A stretch of 64,000 nucleotides of DNA. Source: Medicago truncatula (lineage: Eukaryota > Streptophyta > Magnoliopsida > Fabales > Fabaceae). The notes below the pieces were generated by a model. The model had not been told where the DNA came from. It searched no databases and saw nothing but the letters and a program-made list of their open reading frames with translations. Shown piece by piece: positions 46,233 to 58,573 of the stretch (position 1 is its first letter; the number at the start of each line of letters is the position of its first letter). The translations under genes were made by a program, and so were the position numbers. The stretch lies in assembly GCF_003473485.1 (NCBI RefSeq), contig NC_053045.1, forward strand, positions 60,988,494 to 61,052,493, in the 5' to 3' direction.

Positions 46233-47182
46233 TAGTACAGTAGTTTGTAGTAGCAGTAGAGCACATGTTTGAATTTCTATTACACTTTGAATTTCTTTGC
46301 GTTATGGCCATCCGGGAGAGGTTCTTCACCTTTATACTTCCTCCCAATGTGGCTGGTATAGATAGATAAATGTTGTTGAAGTCGAATGTATCACCTTGGT
46401 ACTAAAGATTTTTTTTTCCTTGATATATTTTTAATACTAAAGAAATGTTTTTTTTTTTTTTTTTATATAAAATAATAATGTAAATGCTATTAATGGCATT
46501 CTCAGCCCAACTTTGATTACTTCATAAATTTGACAAAAAGAAGATTAATTTTCGATTTCCATAAGGGTAAATGCAATTGATGATAATTGATAAAATAAAA
46601 GGAAAAGGAAACCGAACCTAGTTGGCAAACTGCTTTCCATCGTTGCTTTGATTTTTTAGTAGTCGATTAAGCAATATATGATATTTATATAACCATTTTG
46701 GGACAATTCTATTTCAAATATCTTTGTTGTGTTTTTATTTTCTTTCTCTTTCTCTATTGTTTTTATCCAATAAAAAAAGATAAAAATAGTTATCTTATAA
46801 GTTGTCACAAGTTGTACAAATGTCATAACTTTTTTACTACATATTTTAAATTAAGTGTAGTTAGTAGAGTGTTTTTGTTTGTTTGTTACAAGGCTAATCA
46901 ACAAACAAAAAAATGAGACATAAAAGAAAATAAAGAACTACTCACTAATAAAGAAAGTTCGTAAAGCATTATTTTTAGGAAGATCAATAATAGGATCCTT
47001 TAATACGAGTTTGAAACACTAATATGATAGGATCAACTCTTCTCCTACTATTGATAACTAAACATTGATAACCACCTGGCTAATTATGCATCTAGTACCC
47101 ATTCACGTCATATTTTGAGTTTGTCTGATCAAAACTAAAAATATACAAAAATACAACACCAAACTTCACCATTTAAAATAAG
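46233..47182. other. 3' UTR of the CIA2-like gene and spacer
   Basis: No second gene is seen. A T run lies at 46448-46464. Confidence 0.4.
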
Positions 47183-47363
47183 AGTAATATTATTTGAACA
47201 ATCAAATGAGATAACTTATGTGACAACTTTTTTTTTTCTCTCTCTTTTCATTGGTCAAAAACAATGGAGAGAAAAAGAAAGAGAGAATAAGAGCATGATG
47301 TGAGTATAAGAGAGAAAGTTGTCAAAAAGTTCTTAGAAAATAGTTGTACACATATCATTTCTC
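47183..47363. mobile_element. MITE family A (copy 3)
   Basis: Left 'taatattatttgaacaatca' and right 'ttgtacacatatcatttctc' are the family ends. The interior is itself partly palindromic ('gacaactttttt' against 'gagagaaagttgtc'). Confidence 0.65.
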
Positions 47364-50332
47364 TTGTAATAATGAATAACATTCAACCAAGTTCTATTGC
47401 ATAACAAAAAAGTTAATCTTAAATACATAAAATAAGTGATCTCTACTTTTGTCAAGACGGTAACATAATCAAGGAAACCACATGTAAATATAATTGTAAA
47501 ATGAAAATTGATGCGAATCCGAACTTTGTAGATAAACATGGTCTAAACTTTATGTCGAGTTAGAGACATTTGAGTTTCTCGGGAACCACTTGCTCTTAAT
47601 TGAGATTACAATTCTTGAATGACACAATCGTCAAGACATTTGCTATAGCTCCTTTTTGTACACATTGCGATATCCATGGAAATATGCTCCCCGATTATCC
47701 TTTGTTCTATACTGCACTCCATGTGACATTGTTATATCCAAATAGTTTTGCAACAAAATGTGGTTTATGATGGACCACATAATTGTTGGAAAAAATTGGA
47801 ATGACCCTCTTCGCCCAATTGAAATCCGACTGGAGCTGAGCTGACAGTTCCCACCCTTCTTAGGGTAACCATGAGATGTCCTGTCATAATGAATATTAGA
47901 AAAGTAATGAAAATTAGAAAAGAATGAGTATATTGTTTTATCCAATGCCTAATGTAACAAAAACATGATAAAAATTCGGTTAGTTTTTTATTACAGAATA
48001 GTAAAAGTTACTATATATTGCTTCCCTACTCAACAGATTGGATGATTTATTTTTCCTTAATGACAACAATATTGAGTCCAGCAGCAAGTATCATAAAAAT
48101 ATGTAATTTCCAAGCACCTGAAATTCATCATATATATAATCTAACAAACCAATTACTTCCTTAACCAGAATAATACAAGTATCATATCAAAAAGCGACTC
48201 GCAAAAGCAATAAGGGAATAATTATTCATCATTGAAAAATCAAGTCCACAACAATAATCCCAATCACCAAGAAAAAAAAAATCGGCAACGCAAGTATCAT
48301 GTATGCATGACGCAATGCATCACTACAAGATGAGTTAACTGCTCAGGCAACAAACCAGTACACGTTTACAGCAATTAGGATCACAAGAAAGAAATGCAGT
48401 GCGGGTTTTCGAGATTATGAATGTTGGCAATCTAAAAAAGTATGAATGCTAGAACAATATATCCTAATAGACCTTTTCTCAAGGTGGATGATAGAACACC
48501 GGCCCCAAAGTACAACTTACAACTGGATGAACCAGATTAATATTAAATAAGGATCAAGAATATGCTAGAACAAACCATAGATGTCATCTTCAACACCAAA
48601 GTGCTACTATCCTTATGGAAACAAAGTTCATTAAAGTTCAAAAACAGCAAGCATATCAGAAAGAACAAATACCCTATTTCCAATTTCCATAGTTTATATA
48701 TGCTACCTAATTGCTAATGCAAATCTCCAAGTTTCTAACATCCAGAAATCTATTGTCATGAATCATGATGTAAAGTAATACAGACTTACATTATAGGCAG
48801 TATGAGTAGTATTAATTGCAGCATGTTAGGCATCAAAATATTTATCATCCTCACTAGACATATGTTAGCTACACTAAAGAGATAATTATAAAAATCCTTA
48901 AAAGTACAAATAACCATCCCCACTGGACTGCTCAACAACAACAAATTCACATTTCTCACACAATCTAACTGTCACTATAGTCAGCAAGCTGCTGCATGGA
49001 ACATTAACATGCTTGCATATACCAATTTTATTATCACATACACATGCAATTTCACTAGTAGCTACCATAAATTAAAATCAATTAACAAGGTTGAGAGGGA
49101 GCAAGAGTGAGGTGTGTACTTTAGAGGCATAGGAAGGAATGTGCATGTGCCATAAAATGAATAAAATAAAAATTTGTTATTATAGCTAAAGGAAGCATAG
49201 CATAGGACCAAACGAATTGACATCGGTTAAATATGGTAGAAGTTAGCACTCACAAGTGGTGCGCATCACTTCTCTAATTATTGACACTGCAAATGCGAAT
49301 ATGATAAAAGATAGAAATTGTGAGGCCTCGTCTCATATTGAGGAGGAAAGGGAGTAATGAAAATGACAGGACTTCATAACTCTAAACATATCAAAAGGTA
49401 TATAGTATAGAGCTATGAATGAAGAAAAGTTTCAATATTTTAATCGATTCATCATGAACGAAAAACACAAGAATTGGAGTAAGAGGTGAGACAAAATCTA
49501 TCATTTTAGTGAATTTAATTTAATTAAATATCCATACTTTGGTTGTATTGTGTTAGTTACATGGACTTGGTGAATTTCTTTGTCATAATAGTGGAAACAG
49601 AAGAAAAACAAATGTTGGGAACTTTTAGTCGTCAGTGGAAAATATAAACATATGAATTGGAAGAAGAAACACTCCTTCGAGTATATTTGCTAGGGGAGCC
49701 TATGCACTAAGAACCAAGGTAAAATAATAAAACATATGGAAATCAAAAGGCATTGGTGGTCCAAAAACTTTTCTCATATCAAGGCCACATACTTTTTGCT
49801 CACAGATGAAATCAGAGATGGAGAGAAGGAAAATTTCATGCATACACACAACAAGAAAGATCATATATTGTTGCAATAGGAATACCATGGAGATTAATTA
49901 AATCTAAGGAGTCAGGCATACTTTTGTGTTTTGACATGATAATTAAAAAACTATCAATAAATATGCAGGTTGAAATTAAAGGCTAAAGTTACAAAAACAT
50001 ACTGGAACAAAAGGACCATTCAAACATAAAGATTGTAATAAGTTTGAAAAACAAATAAACTTAAACATCAAAACCCTTCTAATCTGGATTAAAAAATAAT
50101 CAAATAAGCAAAAGAGGGATAAAGAAACTAATCAAATGTGACAATAAAATTGAACTTCCAAGAAATTTCCCCATTTGATTGCAAAGACAGGTAAGCATGA
50201 AAGAAATATGGTATACTATATATAAAAGGGTGCATTAAGGGGACAATTATTGAACTCAAGGAGATAAAAGCTGTCATAAAAAAAAACGCAAATGGAATTG
50301 TTACCAAGCTTCACTTCACTCTTCCAACGTCA
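47364..50332. other. Long spacer, no gene established
   Basis: Open frames on the minus strand (for example 47643-47945) carry no motif I know. Base composition around 48290-48420 and 48960-49080 is less AT-biased than the intergenic average, so part may be transcribed (see the possible first exon at 51.5 kb), but I could not connect exons. Confidence 0.3.
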
Positions 50333-50602
50333 ATGTGTTCCTCACTCTGCTGGGTCCAGGTGTTCGTTGATTCTTCTGATACTGATTTGCTGCCTGTGGG
50401 TGGTGGTGAACATTTGAATGTGAATGATAATGATTCTTGCAGAGAAATTCCAATGGACGAAAACCCTGTCCAAGAGGAAAATGTTGCTCAAAATTCTGGT
50501 GGAAACAAGTCAAGTTATGAGTTTGGAGAAGGTTCTGGAAATGTTAACTTGGTTGAGGGGCACAACAGGTCAAGTGGTGAGGTTGGAGAGGTCAAGTGGT
50601 GA
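50333..50602 (+). pseudogene. Hydrophilic open frame, possible retroelement remnant
   Basis: An 89-codon frame, rich in Asn, Glu, Gly and Ser, of low complexity towards its end. No family recognised. Positions 50567-50611 contain a perfect short tandem duplication (aggtcaagtggtgaggttgg). Such acidic, Ser/Gly-rich linkers occur between integrase and reverse transcriptase in copia elements, but neither domain is nearby, so that reading is weak. Confidence 0.25.
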
Positions 50603-50667
50603 GGTTGGAGAAAGTTCTGTAAGTGCACAACAGCAGCACAACAAACACATTAGTTCCTTTTTAACTA

Positions 50668-50877
50668 GAGAAAATGATATTTGTACAACCATTTCATGAC
50701 AATTTTTGTGACAACTTTATCTCTCATAATCACATTATGTTTTTATTTTATCTCTCTATTGCTTTGATTTTCGTGTCAATATCTACATTTTCTTTGTAAA
50801 TCCATGGTTGTCAAATGAGTTGTCAATCAAATGGTTGTTCAAATAAGTTGTCAATCAAATGGTTGTTCAAATAACAC
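50668..50877. mobile_element. MITE family A (copy 4), with internal end duplication
   Basis: It begins gagaaaatgatatttgtaca and ends 'gttgttcaaataacac'. The last 29 bases of the right end are present twice in tandem (agttgtcaatcaaatggttg at about 50818 and 50846). Confidence 0.7.
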
Positions 50878-51513
50878 AACTCTTTAACTATATACTACCT
50901 CGATAACTAACAACAACAACAACAACATAAAGAATATGAACCCAAAGCGCATAAGAAATTCATTGGACACACAATTAATAAGTTTGTTCCTCTTTTATTT
51001 TTATTTTTTCATTGTCTCGAAATTAAATAGCTACCGTAACAAGAGTTAGAAATGAAGTAAAAGTACATATAGAGTAAGACTGCACAAACTGAACATATGA
51101 CTAATCAAACAATAAAAAAAAAGGGTCCTGCTAACCGGTGCAATGGTTAAGGAAACCAAATGTAGTATATTTACATTGAGTTCAAGCATGTTTTGACTTT
51201 TAAAAAGTTAAAATTTTCACTTTTCACAATTTCTCAATACAATGTTTCTATTTTTATCATCTTAACAAATGCCCAAAGACACTCTTTAGCATTTCCCTGA
51301 ATAAAAAAAAAAAAAAAAGTGTGATAAAAATTCTTACTTTTGAGAGATACACATTAATCAAGGAAATTACGGTGGATAATGAATGTTCAACAGATTGGAG
51401 ATATTCCCTGGAAGTGAAGATGGCAGATGTGAAAGTTAGACGAGAGATTAAAAGAAGATAGAAAAGTGGGATGTGGAATCAGATCCGACGAACAAGTGGG
51501 GATATTGATTTAC
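50878..51513. other. AT-rich spacer, nothing recognised
   Basis: It contains a short (caa)n run at 50910-50927 and an A run at 51305-51318. No gene is seen. Confidence 0.35.
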
Positions 51514-51620
51514 CTGTAGTTGAATTGAACAGAGATCATGGCAGCGAGGTTTGACGGTGGAAGGAAGAAACGAACGGCCGACTACCCAAACTTTTGTAGC
51601 TCAAAACCCTATATCTCAGA
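51514..51620 (-). other. Possible first exon of an unidentified minus-strand transcript, with telo-box
   Basis: On the minus strand a less AT-rich segment contains the telo-box reverse (aaaccctat at 51604-51612, plus strand), then an ATG at 51540 followed by ISVQFNYR, then a good donor (cag|gtaaatc at 51513/51514). Telo-boxes often sit at starts of plant housekeeping genes. No downstream exon could be joined with confidence, so the product is unknown; it could equally be a leader exon of a non-coding RNA. Confidence 0.35.
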
Positions 51621-51748
51621 GGCGAGAGTGAGAGTCCATTTTTACTCGTATAAAAATTAGTCTTGAGACTCCTTTGTAAATATTAAATATTCGACTACAG
51701 GTTGGACTAGATTCCACGCTGTAACATGCATGTAACCATTAAAACAAT

Positions 51749-53268
51749 GAGTAAATAGTCAATTACCCTTTGAAATTGTAACTTTCGTCAAAAACCCCTC
51801 TGAATTTTGTAAAATGTCAAAAACCCTCTTGAAATTGTCAAGCGTCTGTCAATTACCCCCCTCCGTTAATTTCCTCCATCCAACATGCTGATGTGGCCGT
51901 TAACTGCCACGTGGCACTGACACATGGTCAAAAAAGTCATGTCACGTCATAGGGGGGTAATTGACTATATTTTTTTTTTCTTTTTGAAAAAAATCTGATT
52001 TTTTTTTTTTTTTTTGAAAAAAATCTGATTTTTTTTTTTATTTTAAAAATCTGATTTTTTTTTTCTTTTCATAATTAACATTTGTGTCATCCACTGAACA
52101 TGCAAATACCCCCCCTGAAATTAAACATTTATATGCAAATACCACCCTCAAATTTAAAATTTATGTAGCAAATATCCCCTCAAATTTATAGCTTATATGC
52201 AAACATCTTCTCCAAATGTAAAACTTATATGCAAATTACACCTTGAATCATAAAACTTTAATGGTTAAGTAAAACTTATTCTTAATCTATAATTTACTAT
52301 ATCTCTAATAACAATAAAAAAGAAAAAAAATCACATCTTTAAAATAAAACAAAGGGGGAGAGGTTATTGGTGCATGAATGGATGGTTGTGTGTAGGCTCA
52401 CGTAGAATTGTTTTTTGGCCAAGAGCTTGAGAATATTTCTAGCTATGCTCCTTCAGGGGTTCCCACGGAACACACCACTAGTTCTATATCTGTTAAGGCT
52501 TAAGGGTGTTGCTCGAAATGATGACAAATTATTGCCATTACACTTTTGCTGTTGGAGAAAATTTAACTTCCCGCTGTAATTACACTTTGCCATAACTACC
52601 AAATTTACCTTCATATATTATATATATGTCTTGGTCAAATCCTTGTTAATTTTTTTTTCTCTTTAGGATCTGCAATTATTTGCTCTCAAAACACAACATT
52701 TTGATGCATATGCATCTCTGTTTCCATGTTATTTTAAAGATGTGGTTTTTTTTTCTTTTTTATTGTTATTAGAGATATAGTAAATTATAGATTAAGAATA
52801 AGTTTTACTTAACCATTAAAGTTTTATGATTCAAGGTGTAATTTGCATATAAGTTTAACATTTGGAGATGATGTTTGCATATAAGTTATAAATTTAAGGG
52901 GATATTTGCTACATAAATTTTAAATTTGAGGGTGGTATTTGCACATAAATGTTTAATTTCAGGGGGGGTATTTGCATGTTCAGTGGGTGGCACAAATGTT
53001 AATTATGAAAAGAAAAAAAAAATCAGATTTTTTTCAAAAAATAAATAAATATAGTCAATTACCCCCTATGACGTGGCATGACTTTTTTGACCATGTGTTA
53101 GTGCCACGTGGTAGTTAACGGCCACATCAGCATGTTGGATGGAGGAAATTAACGGAGGGGGGTAATTGACCGACGCTTGACAATTTCAGAGGTTTTTTTG
53201 ACATTTTGCAAAATTCAGGGGGGTTTTTGACGAAAGTTACAATTTCAGGGGTAATTGACTATTTACTC
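51749..53268. mobile_element. Long-arm fold-back element, 1520 bp, with a unique 380-bp core
   Basis: The ends gagtaaatagtcaattaccc and ggggtaattgactatttactc are inverse. The arms (51749-52347 and 52729-53268) are complementary over most of their length, e.g. 'catgctgatgtggccgttaa' against 'ttaacggccacatcagcatg'. The core 52348-52728 is not palindromic and is less AT-rich. It includes, on the plus strand, an acceptor-like 'ttttctctttag' followed by an open DLQLFALKTQHFDAYASLFP. No transposase is seen. A clean target duplication is not visible. Confidence 0.85.
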
Positions 53269-53573
53269 TTCAAAAAATTATTAAAACCATTCAAAATATT
53301 ATATAGGCATATTTGTAAATTAACATGACCAAATCTGCAGACAGCCGGTTGAAATAAATTAGTTATTAGTTAAGGCTCATGCAAACAAAACTACCAAAAT
53401 ACCCTTTTCATCGTTGGTATTTTGTTTTTATTATTATTGGAAAACGAAACATTAACAAAGAAAAGAAGAACAACAACAACAAGATTGTAAGAAGAAGGAC
53501 AACAACAAGATTGTTTGTTCCTTCTTCTTTCTTTGTTTCTCTCTTTGATTCCAAATTTAATAGCAATTGATGC

Positions 53574-56500
53574 ATGGGAACGTTCCAAACATGGAGAAAG
53601 GCCTACGGAGCTCTTAAAGATTCCACCAAGGTTGGCCTAGCCAAGGTCAATAGCGAATACAAGGTTCATATATATACTATTTCTCTATGTATCTCTATTT
53701 TCATCACCAAATTTTATTTTCTAGCCCAATATTCACATTTTTATTTTCCTTCTTTATTCATTCAAATTAATTATATGTGTTTTTTCATTTTGTTATCATA
53801 GGAATTGGACATTGCAATTGTAAAAGCTACAAGTCACTTAGAATATCCACCTAAGGAACGTCATGTTCGAAGTGAGTTTTCAAAATTTGTTGAATATATA
53901 TAAAAATGATTATAACTATTTCAATTTCATCTTTCCGATATTTGAAAAAATTCTTGATCGGAGCATTGGTTGATCAACCTATTATGTTTGTTAATTTTCC
54001 ATGACATTGCTTGCATTAGAAGAAATTAGAAATGAAAACAATACAACAGGGCCAAATTGGAATATTAAACTTATTTGCTATTCCAATATTGTGTTAATTA
54101 TTTCTCTCTTTTGCTCTTCTTTGCAGAAATATTCTATGCTACATCAGCTCACCAACCAAGGACAGATGTATCTTACTGCTTACAGACCCTTTCCAAGAGA
54201 CTTTTAAAGACTCGAAATTGGATAGTAAGTCCTTTTCATACTTAATGTAGGTTTATGTACACCGGCAGTGAATTTGACATAATTATGGTGAGCCCCTATG
54301 ATTTTGACAAAATTTATTCTTTCGAGCTTTAACAAATTGACTGTATCAGCGTGATTTCAAACATATACTAGTCTGGCATCATTTCAATGCACTAACAGCT
54401 AAAGAAAAAAAGTTCAATTCTTCTTTCTTTTAATATGATATGTAGTAAAAAGTTTTGTGCCTGTGTCAGAAAAGTGTAGGTAAGGTTTTTTGTTATGCCT
54501 GCATTCTTCGTGTAATATATTTTTGCTCTAAGGCATTTATTTGTATGATAACTGAATAATGAAATTACAGGTTGCCATAAAGACATTGATTGTGGTCCAT
54601 AGGATATTGAGAGAGGGTGATCTTAGCTTCAAAGAAGATCTTGTAAACTACTCACACAGAGTACGGTTTCTCCGAATTTCCAACTTCAAAGATGACTCAA
54701 GCCCTCTAGGTAAATTAATTGGTTTTATGGATTAATTATTTGTTGTGACTCTTCTATTGTGTGGTTTAGACTTTAGACCCTTTTGTTATTTGAATTTTCT
54801 TGTATGTCATGCCTAATTAGATTCCTCTATGCAGCTTGGGATTGTTCTGCATGGGTTCGAACCTATGCACAATTTTTAGAAGAAAGACTTGAATGTTTTA
54901 GAATTTTTAAATATGACATCGAGTTCGAGCGTTCAACAAAATTATCATCGCCGGCTTCAACTAAAGTGTGTACTTTTCCCTCAATTTTAATCACACGCTA
55001 TATGTTCAATGCAAATTTTTGTTACTGTTTTCAGAAAATGAGTAACTTTCAGCTTTGACAGACACATAGCAGAACAACAGTGTTGACTAGTGATGAGCTG
55101 TTGGAGCAGTTACCGGCGCTGCAGCAACTTCTTTACCGACTTGTTTGCTGTCAAGTATGAGTTTTTTTATAAGAAAAAGTTAGATTTGGAATCTGCATGA
55201 AAAAATTGTTGCGCTTTTTTTGTGCTTAGATAACATATTAACATTTAATTAATTTGCTTTAATATATTGCAGCCTGAAGGAGCAGCTTTCAACAATTATC
55301 TAATACAGTATGCATTAGCGTTGGTATGAATATTTAGTTTGTTCTTTTTCACATAATAAAAAAACGTAGCAGTTTTAATAAGTATTGTTTAGAAAATGAT
55401 GTCATTTCTCTAACAATACTTTTTCTCGTATGGAAATATCATTCAGATTTTGAAAGAGAGTTACAAAATATATAGTTCCCTCAATGATGGAATCATAAAA
55501 CTTGGGGATGTGGTAATGTCTAGCTATCTCAGTTTAATTTTTTATTTTGATCACCTCACTTGAATTTTGAATGGTACTAACTAATGAAAAATGCAGTTCT
55601 TTGATATGGCGAAACACGACGCTATAAATGCTTTGCATATATATAAAAGAGCTGGCCAACAGGTTCATAATGATGTTTTACGTAACACACATCCTTGTTG
55701 TCCAAATTGAATTATATTTATGCTTAACAATTGATGAATATTTTTGCTATGTATGCAGGCTGAATGTCTTGCTGATTTCTATGAATATTGCAAGGGCTTA
55801 GACCTTGCAAGAAATTTTCAATTTCCAGTTTTGAGACAGGTTCTTTGTTGGCCGTTAATAGTTATATTTCATTTTGACATAAAATAATTTGTGACTAAGT
55901 TCTTTCCTACAATAAACAGCCACCGCCTTCTTTTGTTGCCACAATGGAAGAATACATTAAAGAATTAGCACCTACATCAGGCAGTGTTAAGAGCTTGGTA
56001 AGAAAAGTAATAGCTGTTAATACAAATTCATAAGACATGCTTATCTATTCTGCATATCGATTTTGACGCACTATAGTTTTTCACAAGTTTTTTATCATTA
56101 TATTTTGCTCAACAATCTCGCATCTATGTTTTAGTTCAATTTTTTCATAAACTTTCATGTATGTCCCCGATGTATATGTATGTTAATGAAGGTCATTTTT
56201 AACGTCAGGATCAAGAAAATGAAGAACCACCGAAAGAAGAACCAGAAGAAAAAGAAACTGAAGAGCCTGAAGTAATTGAGGAACAAGCTGAAGAAATCAA
56301 GGAGGAAGAACCTGTTGAAAAGGAACAAACAGAGGAGGCTGAATTTCCTCCTTTGATATTGACTGATGGTTATGATGATTTTCTGGTATACTTTGGTTAT
56401 GAACTTATATGGTAATGGCTTTCATGTTTGTGAAACTTGGTTTCATGGAATATATAATATATTGTTTTACATTTGCAGGGTCTAAATGAAATAAATCCAA

Positions 56501-57511
56501 AAGCTCAAGAACTAGAGGATAGCAATGCTTTGGCACTTGCAATCATACCACCTGATGGTAAGGACTAGATTATATGAAATTCATTATCTAGTCTTCTGGA
56601 TGCTCAAATAATTACAAAATATGCTTGTTTGGATTTCCATCATTTATTTAACCATGCTTTTTTGTTTGATACTTGATCCAATTCTAAGATTTTCCTACTT
56701 TATGTAGGAAACAATTCAAACAATCTTGCTTTGACTAATATAACTGGAACTACTGGTTGGGAACTTGCACTTGTTACCACGCCAAGCAACCACACCTGCC
56801 AAGCGTCAGATCAAAACATGGTTTGTTTTACAACTTCATCACTTGCTATCATATAAGTTCACACTTCAATACCAACATAAAGAGTTGTGTTTGGAAATAG
56901 TTTTTATATGCACACACTATACATACTCAAAATATCAAATTACTACTAGTATGACTGTTAAGAAAAGCTCAAATTATATTATGTTGCATTTAAATCATGC
57001 TGAAGTTCTTTTCGTATTAAGTTCAATGAGGTTGCAGACAATCCTTTAAACCTGTAAGAAGAAAACGTTGATGTTCACTCTCTTCCTTCTTATGTTGAGT
57101 CAGGCTGGTGGATTTGACAAGCTATTGCTAAACAGTTTGTATGAAGATGAAAATGCAAGGAGACAACTTCAACTCCAAAATGCAGGTTATGGATATGGGG
57201 GGGCGGCTACACATAATCCGTTCAATAGTTATAATCAGCATGATCCATTTGCAGTATCGAATAATGTAGCGCTTCCATCTAACGTACAAATAGAATTAAT
57301 GTCTCAACAACAAATGATGTTCCAGCAACAGCAAATGATGTTCCAACAACACAACACAATGATGGTACCTTACCAGCAGCAGCAGCCATATACTCATTAC
57401 CCTCAACAGAAGTCCGTTATGCGTTCTTCTAATCCATTTGTAGATCCTTTACCTGTACCTAGCTATTCTTATGGTTCCATGCCCCACCAAGGGAGCTACA
57501 ATATAATGTAG
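53574..57511 (+). CDS. ANTH-domain clathrin assembly protein (AP180/CALM type)
   Basis: Fifteen exons: 53574-53663, 53802-53871, 54127-54224, 54571-54709, 54835-54965, 55062-55154, 55273-55323, 55447-55512, 55597-55662, 55759-55839, 55920-55997, 56209-56385, 56479-56557, 56708-56820, 57104-57511. All phases agree; 579 aa. The N-terminal ANTH domain starts [20 protein letters not shown] and contains the PIP2-binding signature K-x9-K-x-(K/R)-(H/Y) exactly: K38, K48, R50, H51. Further family blocks are [30 protein letters not shown] and [20 protein letters not shown]. After an acidic Glu/Pro linker, the C-terminus has NPF (482-484, 554-556) and DPF (491-493) motifs for EH-domain and AP-2 partners, and Gln-rich runs. 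It recruits clathrin to plasma-membrane or Golgi vesicles. It resembles Arabidopsis At1g03050-type proteins; the exact paralogue is not assigned. Confidence 0.93.
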
Positions 57512-58573
57512 ACTTCAGTCTCTAAGAAAGGATGTATTGTTTGTTATTTGAAGCAGGGTTAATCCAAGTCTTGCCTGTCAATGTTGCATATGATGTACAT
57601 TTTTATTTGTAACCATCGATCATTTATTTTTCATTGAGCCTTCTTGGTTGCACACTTGCAACCGCTCACATTAAATGGTTAACTTTTCTAAGTAAAATGC
57701 CAAGAGTAAAGGTCCAAATAGAAACTAATAAGGACGGGAATAAAACTCCATTAACAATTATTCAAAGCCCAATGATTCATTAACCTTACTAAATCAACCT
57801 GACAAAGTGTACTCAATGTCGGTGATGGCTTAACAGACCCCTTGAATTGCTCAAAAATTCATGAAAACAAACATTAGGAGTTAGGACCCAGTCGGCGCTA
57901 AAAAATGTCTAGTGGGAGTTACGGTCCGATGGGATGAGCAATTCTGAGGAACCTATTGAGTAATCATTCTCAATGTCACTGAACTCTACCTACAGTTTGG
58001 GGGGTCAAACCATTTAAGTGCCTTGTGTATCCAAGATCAAGGAATTTGTGGTCAAGATTAGTCAAGAATGTAATCTAAGTGCCAATAAAATTTAAATTTC
58101 CATCTAAAAGCAATCTTAAATATCATAGTCAAGATCGAACTGCCGATGTTTCAACTTCGTAATTTTATTCCAAAATACATGATTAGAACACCAGTCATTC
58201 AATGTCGATTTGGCTGTCCAAGTTGCGACTTTGTAGACGTAGTAGGAAATTTAAATCCATCATAATTTAATAGTAGTAATAGTAGTTTAGGATTGATTTT
58301 TGCATCCTCCGAACACGAAAAACGCGAACAGGAAAAAATCATCATAATTTATTTCATTTCATGTAACACGAATACATGTATTTACATATTCATCCCTCTA
58401 AACATCTGCAAACTTTATATTCATGAATTGCAGAAGTAAAGCATACGAATGACACTTTTATATTATCACTGCTAAAGAGACACTTGTATATTATTACTGC
58501 TAAAAATTGTAATTAGAAATTACAAAAAATATACATAATATATATACACATGTCAACCATCGTAAGGCTCGTC
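57512..58573. other. Convergent 3' region between the ANTH and TBC genes
   Basis: It holds the two 3' UTRs (about 57512-57650 for ANTH, about 58400-58573 for TBC) and a unique spacer with no gene. Confidence 0.5.

Noticed and set aside
47643-47945. 100-codon minus-strand frame
   Set aside because: No recognisable domain, no splice context and no relation to neighbouring features.
48350-48445. A hydrophobic tail-anchor-like peptide (KPALHFFLVILIAVNVYWFV) on the minus strand as last exon of the 51.6-kb transcript
   Set aside because: The only nearby acceptor leads into other reading frames; this frame has a stop just upstream and no acceptor in between.
50316-50513. 65-codon His-rich minus-strand frame
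   Set aside because: Composition reflects the antisense of an Asn/Asp-rich low-complexity stretch; no motif.
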